Shown here piece after piece: positions 26,193-38,100 of a DNA stretch of 64,000 nucleotides; the first letter of the stretch is position 1, and each line of letters opens with the position of its first letter. Source of the stretch: Ampullaceana balthica (taxonomy: Eukaryota > Mollusca > Gastropoda > Lymnaeidae); the NCBI GenBank assembly GCA_944989445.1, contig CALYLW010000279.1, forward strand, positions 930,007 to 994,006, read 5' to 3'. The notes below the pieces were generated by a model that saw only the letters and a program-made list of their open reading frames with translations, was not told where the DNA came from and ran no database searches. A program made the translations under genes and the position numbers.

Positions 26193-29100
26193 CACCAGAA
26201 CACGATCAAGAGCGAGTGTGTGCAAATAAGCATGACGAATGAACCTCGCTGAGGTCGACCAATGAAGCGAAGTGGGTTCAAAGGGGGTGGGCATGTTTCG
26301 AGACCAACAATGGGTCTTGCGTTCACTTGTGTTGTTCCTTCACAGAATAACATGTTGTTCGTAGTGTAGTGGTTATCACGTCCCCCATACACGCGGAAGG
26401 TACTGGGTTCAAGCCTCAGTGGAAACATTATTTTTTAATTTTTAAAAATGTTTGTTTGTGCCCGTTCTTTTCCCCCTTTTTTGTGAACATAGCTGACCCT
26501 CGCTAACTGCAGTGCACATGTCTCGAGACCATCAATATGTCAGCGATGTCCCCCGTCCCCCCCCCCACACGTTAATTTGTGTTGTTCTGATTTCTTCGTG
26601 CTGTAGTTTGTGTCCGTTCTTTCCCCCCTTTCTTTGCACTATCTATGAGCAAGTCTGTGGCGAATGCAACGCCATGGGTCGTCTCTAGTTATAATTATTT
26701 TTAGTGTAATGTAGGTTATCCAGTTTGTCATTATATTATCATTGTTACTACTACTGAACTTTCCTGTGTCAAAGTCAAATAATCCCATTATAATCCTAAT
26801 AATTCTAAACCAATTAAGCTAAAGGCTCATTTATGTCATATATGTCATCATAATGCCATCATAAATGGATAAAAATGTAATGCCTTTTTCAAAGAAAATA
26901 TTCTGTATAAAATGCTTCAAATTATGGATTCTCAATTGATTTAGGCTCATATTGTTCTTTTAAAATAAATTATTAACTAAATGTTTACCTTGACTTTTGA
27001 GTTGCTCTTAGGATTTAAATTTCCTTGTTAAGAAAGTGCCAAATACACTGCATTCAATATACCATTTATAAACATCTTACCAGGAGAAACTTGATGATAG
27101 AGAGCATGAGTTGGCCAACCTGAGGTCAGAATTAAAGGAAAAAGAACATTTGTCCAAGAAAATGAAAGATGAATATGAGCAGCAGCTTGACCAGCTGGAC
27201 AGGGAGTATGGCCAAGAGAGAGATGACCTGGAGAACCACATGGAGCAACTCAAGTCCGAGTTGTATTCTGCTCACGACAGACAGTCATCTTTGACAGACA
27301 ACATGACATCCAATATTGCTGATATTTTGAAAGATAAAGATGATACCATAGCCCAGCTAGAAGAAAAAGTAAGATTGGAAATATTCTATGTCCCCTTTAA
27401 CAAAAATAAATAATTAAAATGTGTGTTCTCTACCTACCTACAAAATAATCTTAAAGAATAATTTTGTCTTCAAGAGTTATATTTATTTTAAAAATATTCT
27501 ATGTCATCTTTAACAAAAATAAATAATTAAATGCGTGTTCAATACATACCTACAAAATAATCTTTAAAAATAACTTTGTTTTAAATAATTATTGTTATTA
27601 AAAAAATGTTTTATGTCTAAAAATCAAATGCCTTATATAAGTAAGAATTTAAAATTGGTTGTTACTATTTATTTTTATATTGGGTCAAATATTTAGGTGG
27701 GATTCTATTAATTCAAATAGTATAGTATGTTGTATATGCCCACACACTTTAGATGATAGAGGCTGACAAGAAGCTGATAGACCTCTCCGATGAACTGCAT
27801 GCAGAAATGGGAGAAAATGCTGATCTGGCTCACACTATTGACATGCTTCAGAAGGACAAAGTCAAGCTTACAGTTACAATAGAGGAACTGGAGGTCCAGC
27901 TCATGTCACTCAAGACCAAAGTGTCAACGTTTGAGTCTGACAATGTGTCCTTGAGGCGCCAACTGGAGGAGCTGAGGCACGAGAACACACAGCTCCATGA
28001 GGGCCTGACCAACGCCCACGATGACAAGGATCATGGGGACATGGCCATGTCTCAGGGAGACAGGGAGAGAGAAAAACTCAAGAAAACCATTGTAGAGCTC
28101 AATAAGAGAATACAAGACCTACAGGTTATAACATTTGATTTTTATTGCTGCAAGGTTGTTGGAGTTTAGTATTATCTTATTTATATATATACATCTTATA
28201 AAATGATTAAAAGGATTGTTATTTTTTAAAAACTTTTACAACAAAAATTGTTAAATTCTTTAAATTGTAAGCAGCACATTGTAATCAAAGTATTAGTTTA
28301 AAGTTTAAATCATCTGGGAAATATGGGCCAGTTTTAAAGATATTTTGCAAATTGTTTGCATTTTCTTTAAACAAGGGACTATGTCTGAGGTTCATTATAT
28401 GCTGCTACAATTTATTCTTAATATGTAAATGTCATCAAGGCTTCATAAATTGTTCCTCCCATTGACAGCTCAAGCTTGAACATGTTGAATCCATGACAGA
28501 CCAAAAGTATGACAGGGGAAACTCTGCCAGCAGTATCTCAAGTGATCACCAGCAAGACCTTCTCCACAACATTCTTGTTGTGGACTCCCAGCTGAAGGAG
28601 GTCAACGCAATGCTACACCAGCTACGTCAGAACTTTGACACCTACATCGAAGCCTTGCCTGAACGAGATCGTAAAAATGCCATCAAGCTTGCTGACCTTA
28701 TTGAAGATGTTGGTCACAAATGCCAAGATATTCAGGATATTCTTCGTGATGGAAACCCACCGACTGGTCAGGAGTCTGATTACAAGCATGTTGTAACAGT
28801 CAGTGCATTGTCCAGTGGTAAAGTTGTATTTGAGGAATACAAAGGCCTGAAGGTAAAGTTTGATCAAGCTGTGGCAGAACTGAAGAAGGTGAAGAAGGAT
28901 TTAAAAGACAGTTTGGTCTCTTATGATTCTCTGAAGCATGAAGACACAAAGCTTAAAGACAGAATGGCAGCTCTGGAAGGAGCCTACAGAAAGCAAATAG
29001 TTGAGCTCATAGCCAGAGTAGATGGGCTCAATAACAAAATTGTGAATGTTCAGTCCAATTCTAAAATAAATCAGCCACCGGGGCCTCCATCCCAGGGAGG

Positions 29101-32100
29101 GGAAGTGGTGAAGGAGATTGAAGATCAGTTGAATGAATTAGGAGAAAGAATAAGCTCACTAGAACAGCAGTCTGTTGAAGTGAGCAGACCTTCAGGTGCC
29201 AGCAATAACCCTGTGGCGGTAGCCAGTGGTGAGTTTGTTAGTAAACTTTCAGATATCAAGACCCAGTTAGAAAATATAAACCTCAAGCTGAAACAGTTGA
29301 CGGTGGCAATGCCTGCTTCCGTCACAAACAGTCCAGTGCTTTTGTCCAGAATGGAATCTTATGAAAAAAGATTAGGCTCACTCAAAAACTCAGTCCAGCT
29401 AGCCCAGCAGGCATCGTCTGCGCCTAATGTTGACGATACAGCCGCTAGGTCATCAGATGCTGAATCATCAGCCGCAGCTGCTGGTGTTATCAGCTGTCTG
29501 CATGAGATACGAGAAAGAGTGCGGCAAATCGGTGAGCAGCTTGACTCACTTGAGGAAGGGGATGATGATTCTGACAGTGAAGACGAAGGGGAACAGACAA
29601 CCGTGGAAGACATTCGTGAGAGACTTGCACAGCTGACTGAGTACATAGAGCAACACTCCAAGCTGTCCACCTCTGATTGGGCACTGCTGAGGCTTATGTC
29701 TTTGCAGAAAGAAAGCTTGAAAGCTAATCAGGATCCTAAAGATTCCATGGAGGTAGATGGTGAAAACACTGAAATCAAATTAAAAACATATTCAGACAGA
29801 CTGGCTTTGGAGGCTGTGCTGCTATCAGAAATGGCACATATCCTTCAGACCAAGGATTGCCTTTCATCGAATGATTGTGTGTGTAGAGAAATGGACTCTT
29901 TAAATAGCCATATCATCAGCCTACACCAGAGGCTGGACAATGAGATGAAAACCATGCACTTTGAGGAGAGCCAGTGTGATGTTGTCAGTTCCTATGTTGA
30001 GCTGATGGCAGAGAAAGTACTGATTAACGGCCAGCTCTACAGCTCCTTGTTTGATCAGAAGTCTCACTTGGCCAAAGATTCGGATTCATCCATTCAACCT
30101 GGATTTTTGGCCATAGAAGCTCTTCTTCGATCTCAAATAGATTCATTCATCAGCACAAACTTGGATAACACAGCTGATGAAATCTTGTCCCTTCCTACTC
30201 ATCTCTCGGCTCGGTCCATAGTTCAGGGTGAACTTACATATGCTTTGAAGAAGCTGAAAGCCAGATTTGAACAAAATCCTGAGGTATTGCAACCTGGCAT
30301 TTCCAACTATCAATTTGTGCTTGACCAGTTGCTGGCAAGAGAGAAGAGGGTATTAACTTCATTAGAATCTTATGTTAAACAGATAGTTCATTCTTTAGCT
30401 GTGATTATATTTAAGGAAAGTGAAGAAATGACAATTGTTCAGGGTCCAGAGAGTGTCCTGGAGGCAATGTGCTCAGAAATATCCACCATCATGGAAAGAC
30501 ACATCCAGCAATTTAAAGAAAAGTATCGAACTGCTAGAGACACTCATTCTGCTCACAAATTTGATCTTATAGTCGGTGAACTGAGGTGCTGCCGCGAGGC
30601 CATTCTTTCAGAGATCAAATCCAAACATGAACTATATGCCAAAGATCCAAGATCAATGAGAGACTCAAGTCTAGACATCCCAGTGCAATCATTGGATAAC
30701 ACCATCAACAACTTTGGAGAAATCCTCTCGCTCAAAGCAATCATGACCGGCACTAGCCATTTCCTATCAGAACTTCTCAAAATGGGCATTACAGTTTTAT
30801 CTGAACTAGAACTGGAACCCAGCTCAACTGAAGAACATCTCGGTGTTGAGAAAGGCATGCTCAGCTTTGTCCATGCACTAAGTGATGCCTTAGAAGCTGA
30901 GGCCTTATCCAAACACTGTTTATCTAGATCACTTGCCGGTGGCGACAAGGATGATAAGGACCAATCATTGGAAATGACTGTACTTGGGATCCCTGACATG
31001 TCCCAGTACATCACATCAGGGCGAGCTGAACTTCTCACCAGGGAGGCTGTCTTCAGCGCACAAATGACTTTTTCACTCTTCAAGCAGAAGCTACTTCATG
31101 ACCGTGAGATGAGCAGGTTGAAGAAGAGAAGACCTGTTCGTGCACGGGCAGACGCTGATTCAGAAGAGAGCAGAGACTCTGATGATACCCTGGATCTTCA
31201 AACAGATTTTCAGGTATCAATCGTTCTAGACATGTTTAGTTCTATCTTTTTAAAATATTTTTAACAGCATCATATCAATGAAATTTTTAATGTTTTCATG
31301 ATCTTCATAGCTGTTAAATGTTGGATAACTACTAGAATAACAACCTTGTTTCAGCCATACTTATGTGAAAGGTAATAGGAATCTCTCTTCTGCAGAACTT
31401 GACAAAAGTTGATTAAAACTCTATAGGTTAATGATTTTTCCATTAACGGACACCTGATAATTTATGTCCAGAATTATCCAATCAACTCTTATTTACAACC
31501 CATTTTAAAATCCACTATCATATCAAGTATCTAATACATCTCAGGAATGTTCTACCACTGCAGTAATGGAAGTATGGCCTGTTTGTAGTTCAAAATAATT
31601 GAGGACAATTTTTAGCACAATTCATCACATCAGGTGTTAACACGGTTGTTTTTATTGATGCTACCACTTCAAATTAGGGCTGCACTGATTGCTTGATCTG
31701 CAGATTACTGATTAAATCTATTTATTATGTTTCATATTTCATATTACGTATCTTTGATTAAAAATTCTGCTGTAATTAATTATAGACCATTTATTCTATT
31801 TTTTAAATGTAGAACAATCATCAATATTCTTATTTGGTTAAATAGAAAATATCATCTGTCTTCATCAATAATTTATTTTGACTTAACGTCAAAACCACCA
31901 TGCTTTTGTTAGGTCTATCAAAAGTTGACGTAATCAAAGAGTTGTTCCTGTTCTTGTTTTTACATTTCGGAACCATTCGTTTCCTCCCTGTAACATTTTA
32001 CAAATTTGCATCATGATACTATTTTGTTCTTTCTTATTGTCCTTGTTATTGAAGGCTCTTCTTGGCCCCTTGGAAGAGGTTTTAGAAAGCAAACATGAAG

Positions 32101-35100
32101 ATGAGCTAGAGGTCCTTCAGGTAGTTCTGGCCACGGTTCAACAGATTAAAAATGGGGGACTGAAGGACTTGACCGGACTAGACGATCAATTCAAACAGTT
32201 GGAACAGAAGTTGCAACACGAGCTTGAGGTGGCTAAGGAGAGACATAACACTCATCTTGAAGTTTTTAAACAGGTAAATCTTCAATTGTAAAACTTATTC
32301 ATATATGCTAACTTTTATGCATATACGCTAACTTTTAGAGATTTATTATCTATCACAAAATTATAATATTTGCAAAAGTCCCACAAAAAACTGGAAATAC
32401 TCCAATGTAACAATCTTACTGGCTGGATCAGGTAAAAATGACATTTGCAATTAATTTAAGTCTCATGTGAGTATAATTTAACACACTTTTTTGAAAATTG
32501 TAATTATTCCACAGGAGTCCAGCAAGTTAGAGAAAACATTGGAGGAGCAGCAGTCTGACAGAGATCATTATGAAGAGAGATGTGCCCAGCTGGAAGATGA
32601 GCTCAATACTTTGCAATTGCAGCATGAGGAAGAGAAGGAAAGAGTCAAACAGGATATACTCACAGCAGTGCACGCCATACGTAGCAATGATGAAAAGAGT
32701 GAAATGCATCTCATTGAAAAAGCCTCCAAACTAGGTCGAGAGCTGGTGATGCAAAAATTGAATTTCAGGGTAAGTTGATTACAAAATACAAGGGATAAAT
32801 GAAAACGAAATTTAAGAAAAACTAGAGAGACAGGATTGATTACTTTGTTATATATATGACTAAATCAGTTTTCTTTGTCAACAGAAATTCCTTGGGTCTC
32901 TCAAAAAAGATCTGACCAATAAGGAAAAAAATTCCATAATCCAAAGTATTGAGGACCACATGAAAACTATATCACTTAGTGCTGAGGAAGAGGTAAGGGC
33001 TGAAGATCTTGTCACTTTTGAATTTGTACTTTTTAAAAATAACACTATAAGATCATAGTAAACTGTTTTCCGTCATGTTTTGTTTGTAGTTTGAATCCAA
33101 GAAACTTAAATGCGAAGTAAATATTGACAATAAAAATAATTTTTTGTGAATTTAATTATAGAAGTTAAATTGCAAAATGCTTTGAAATTGTAATGGGACA
33201 GTATATTTCATTTTATATCACTAGTGTACTTACTTGACCTCAAATCTCAAATACTAAATCTTCCATGAATAATTGTGAAAACTAACATTTAATTCCATCA
33301 GGAGGAATACTACAAGCCCCCACTTCCAAGCCAGCCGCCGCCTGATATCCCTGAGGGTGTCCCCTGTCTGGAGGAGAAGGTGGTGGAGGTTACTGAGGTA
33401 TTTCACACACATTTGTTTGCATTCTGAAGTAGAGCTTGAGATTTTGTCACAAACATTTTGACACTTAAATATTAATGATAATGATCAAATGTTTTCATCT
33501 TGACACTGACTTACTTTATTTAAACTCCCTGAACTATTTTAGCCCTTCAAGTCATTATCATCACATGAACATGCAGTGGAACTGCTCAAAAAAGAAAAGG
33601 AGGAGGCTCTGGCCGAAGAGATGAGGAATACTAAAGCAGGTACTTAACTCAAGTTGTCTTTGTTAGGATTTTCAGACTAAATGAATGAAGGGGCCCTAAC
33701 AAGTGTACGGTTTCTAAAATTATATAGGTATCTTATGGTATGAAAAGAAATTGTTTATTTGTTGCGTATGTTCAGTCAATTCTTTGAAATCAACTCCTGC
33801 ATTGAATTAGGTTTTGTTTGATGTTTAAATAAGTCTTTTTCAAAATGTCAAGCTTTGACTATTTAATTAAAAAATTTAATTCTGGTGATTTGTTTCATTT
33901 ACTGCCTAAAAACAAGGAATGATATAATAAATTGATTTTTAATTTGACTTACTGAATCCAATTGATGTTAATTAATTCTATAAAATTAAAACTACAGAAC
34001 ACACACTAACATAAATGATTTCTATCTCCACTAATTTCTCCAACAATAAGTTAATATCTACTATGCTATCATTACTAGGTTGGGAAATAGCTCTGAAATT
34101 ATTGTTCTCATCAATTTAATCAATTGGAAATAATTCTAATAGCAAAATTCAGTGTTGATTTGTTATTTTACACTGGGGCCCTCCTTAGTCTCAAAATATG
34201 TGATTAAAAGTCACTCCCATGTCAATAAAAATGACAAAATTCTCAGATACAAGCATGATTATAAGTTTATAAACTTTAAAAAAAAAGCAATGTACTTAAG
34301 AATTATTTGTAATTTTTTATGGTGTTTTCCTAACAGTAGTTGACAGTTCAAGGGATGAGATCAATAAAGTTTATTGTTTTTATCAAGTTTTTTTTTCTAA
34401 TTTAGTGAGATATTAGTAATTTGAAAAAGAAATATAGATGCATATATAAACACATATAAAAACAGGAAATATTTAAATGAAAAGAAAGTGAAACAACCGC
34501 CTTTAGTAAATTTTAAATATTAATTAATTTTGTCTTCATGAATACTTTAATAGCTCCAGACTTAAAATAGAGAGGAGGTCAAATGTTAAAAACTGTTCCA
34601 TGGTTGGGGGGGGGGTTAGTTCACACAAGTATAGAAGCTGTGTGTTGCTTGATTGATTACAAAATATATCTTTATATGTGGCTGATCGCAAAGCCAAGTG
34701 TGTTATTATCACTCATATGTCATGTTTATTTCAGCTCTTGATGCTGTAAGAAGTGCCTATGAAGATGAGTTGTCTAAAGAGCGAGCCAAGTACAAAGAGG
34801 CTCTACTCACAATGTACACAGAGGAGTACATCAATGAGATTAGGCTCAGAAACCAGTAAGTTATCTCACTTTATTAAAAGACTCATATTATGCAAGCACC
34901 AAATGTCAATTAGACTGAGTACATAACAAGGAAATTGACGTTTTTTGTAGTCATAATGCTAGTTTTTAATATAATTAATTTAAAGGTACATTTATTTGTT
35001 AAAAATACCGGCATAAAAATTACATTAATATTTCCGTTATCTGTCCAAAAAATGCCAAATATTGTGTCAAAAAGGAGACAATGTTTTTTAAAGTTAAAGC

Positions 35101-38100
35101 CAAAAGATATCCAAGGGTTTCTTACATTGGGTGCCTTTAACCACTGCCATGCAGATTTTTACTATAGTTTGCGGTCTGTTATGACTGGGCGCACATTTTG
35201 AAATTCAATAAAATCTAAACCAACTGTCCTCACTCTTTGGAAAAATTATTTTCACAATACCAGTATCTTGTATAAAAATTGTGGACCACTGGGTTATATC
35301 CCGCACTATTGAAGTCTTGACAGCTCATGGCAGGATCAATAGGGTTGTTAATGCTATAATTGTTAGGTATGCACATTATCGTTTTGTAAATACTGATGTC
35401 TGGGACGGCCTTAACAATTGCGGGGACCTATGCGAACCGTATGGCGCGGGGCCCATGCTTGGTAGGGAAAAGGATAATAAGTGAAAATGATGCCTATGAA
35501 AGTGCGGGGCCGACTGTGTCCGCATCAGTGGCCTATGGCCAGCCCTGACTGATGTCACAGAAACAAAAAATTACAATGGAATTAGATGGCAATAAGGGAT
35601 TGGGAGAAGGGGGGAAAGTAATTGATGAATACGGATGTGACGGAGCTGATGAAAATCCGCATCCGTCGGATTCGGATTTGGCAAATATAAATCCGTCGGA
35701 TTCGAATGCAGATGCGGATTTGATCAACACTTGGCTAAAAGGGGGTATACCAAGGTGTCAGTCCCGTGCCCCCCATAACGAGGATTTTTAGCATTTCTTT
35801 TTGCATGAATAGCAGCATAAACTATTACAAAGCACAGGTAGCCACATTGTTAACGAATCATCAGTACAAGATGCTTTGCATAAAATAAAATTCCAACTCG
35901 TTTAAAATCATTCCAAACATCATTCCAAGTCATTCCAAAGGTCATTCCAAATGTCATTCCAAATCATTCCAAATGTCATTCCAACTCATTCCAATTGGTC
36001 ACACATAACCAGCTTTTCGCCATTCCAATCCGCACATCCACTCCGCCATTCCAATCCGCATATCCATTCCGAGGTTTAGAAAGCTCGGATGAAAACAATG
36101 TTTGGCGAGAGGGGTGTATCTAAAATACGTTCATTACCAAATACTATGTCTAATCTATGGACAGCTGAGTAAGGGTTCAGGAGTTTAGTTTTATCTTTAT
36201 TTCAGGTTTTTAAAAGTCTCTAGGTTTTTTAATTTTAGTTACGATTTCTACGGCCGTGTTTGATCTGAAAACCGAAATTTTTCAAATTCGAATCCGATGG
36301 AATTTTTAAAAAAAATCTGTCGGGTTCAAATTTGCTAAAAAAGCGTCGAAGTTCAAATGTCGTCGGATTCGAATTCGAACATATTCAAACTTCGTCATAT
36401 CCCTATTGATGAAACCACACTAAGTCTTGTACATACCAAAGCTTGTAGAAATTTGACAAAATCCTAGTGAAAATATATTATATATATCCCTAAAAAATAT
36501 CTAGGTTTGCAGCTAACATCTTGAAGCCCCAGTAACCAGTCAATGAGCCAATTAAAGTTTATTGAGCCAAAAAAAATGATTTGAGCAGCAGTATTACTGA
36601 TAAGTAGATTAATAATTTTTATTAGACTAACTGCAGTAGCCTACTAATGATAATGAACTATAACTCTTGACTTTGTTAAAACCCATAGAGAGGAGGAAGC
36701 CAGACTCAGTGAGGAGCTTAAGAAATTAAACATGCATTATTCAAGTAAATGTGAAGACTATAAGTTAATGGAAATGAAGCTTCAACAAACAAAACAGGAC
36801 TATGAAAGTCATATAAGCCAACTCATTTCAAGGTGAGTGAGTCCATCATTTACATTGAGCTAGACAGCACACATCTCCTCATTTCATCATGTGTGCCATA
36901 ATAATAATGTTTAATTGTTAAAATACATGCCAGAAAATCCCAGGCTAATTCAGTAATTGGAGGTTTTCAACCAATACAAGAACATTTAATTTCAAGCCAG
37001 AATCTGCTTCATCAACCAACCACACGTCCCTAACCTTTTAATTAAGCATGACTGCTTTTATTATTGTTTGCAATACCATGTATATAGATTGGATTTTTTT
37101 TTAAATGTCTATCCTGAAGTTTTTATTTCTTTTAACAATTCATTTTTAATGTATAAAAAGAAATTGACGTGATTTAAGATTTTAGATTTTAATAAAATTC
37201 TGTCTCCTGTTAATTATTCTATTTATAGTCATCACATGGCAAAAGAAATGGTCTGAAATTAAAAGTAATGGTTACTGTTTGGTTTTAAAAAAAGGAGTTC
37301 CCTATTTTGTAGTGTTGCACTCTAATTAATAAGGTTTTCAAAAAGATTGAGAGTAGTACATTTATAGAAAACTTTGTAGTTTTACACAATTCATATTGAT
37401 ATATTAAAGACTGCAGAAAAGCAAAACCATTTAATCTCTTGTTTGTATACAGTTAAAAGAAATTTTCTGATCTGAAATCAATTTAAACCTTATGTCATGT
37501 CTTTGTTAACTATCAGCAATAACCATCTGGAAGACTTACTGAATAAAGAAATTGACAGTCTGAAAGAATTTATTAAGAATAAACCATCCAGTGCCAGTCT
37601 CACTACTGGGTCAGCAACAATGGAAGAAGAACTATATGATGCCAAGGTATGTTCTGATAGTTAAAACAGTGTATCTTGTAAAGAAGAGTAATGAAAGGTA
37701 AAAGAAAAATAATAATAATAATTTTTTAATTGCCCATGTGTATTAATTATACTGTTGAGCTTTCAAAGTTTGAAATAATAAATGCTAAAATTATCCTAAA
37801 TCCACTTAGCAAGTTTATGTAATGTTCCATTTCATCAGATCATGGTTAGGGTTAAAGACACAGAATTACAAAAGCTGCGATTACAAGTGAAGAATTTGGA
37901 AAACAGCTTACACAGGACGACAGAGGTACTTAGGGTGATCTGCCATAGTGTTAAGTATCACTCACCATTACTTTTTAATGAGTTCCTTTAGAAAGTCTAC
38001 ATTAGGCTCAAGCTAGGCTCTTGGCTACCTAATTACCATACATTAGGACTGGCAAATTAAATTGCTGTTTACTTAATGATCCTCTAGTTTATGGCCACAT

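Noticed and set aside
26094..26294. Tyr/Ile repeat frame on either strand
   Set aside because: Artefact of the (TA)n tract.
26354..26427. Functional tRNA-Val gene
   Set aside because: Acceptor stem mismatches and U33 changed to A, with SINE body attached and a sister copy sharing the body; it is a SINE head.
29359..29670. Reverse-strand Ser-rich frame inside the giant exon
   Set aside because: Shadow of the real coding frame over the acidic tract.
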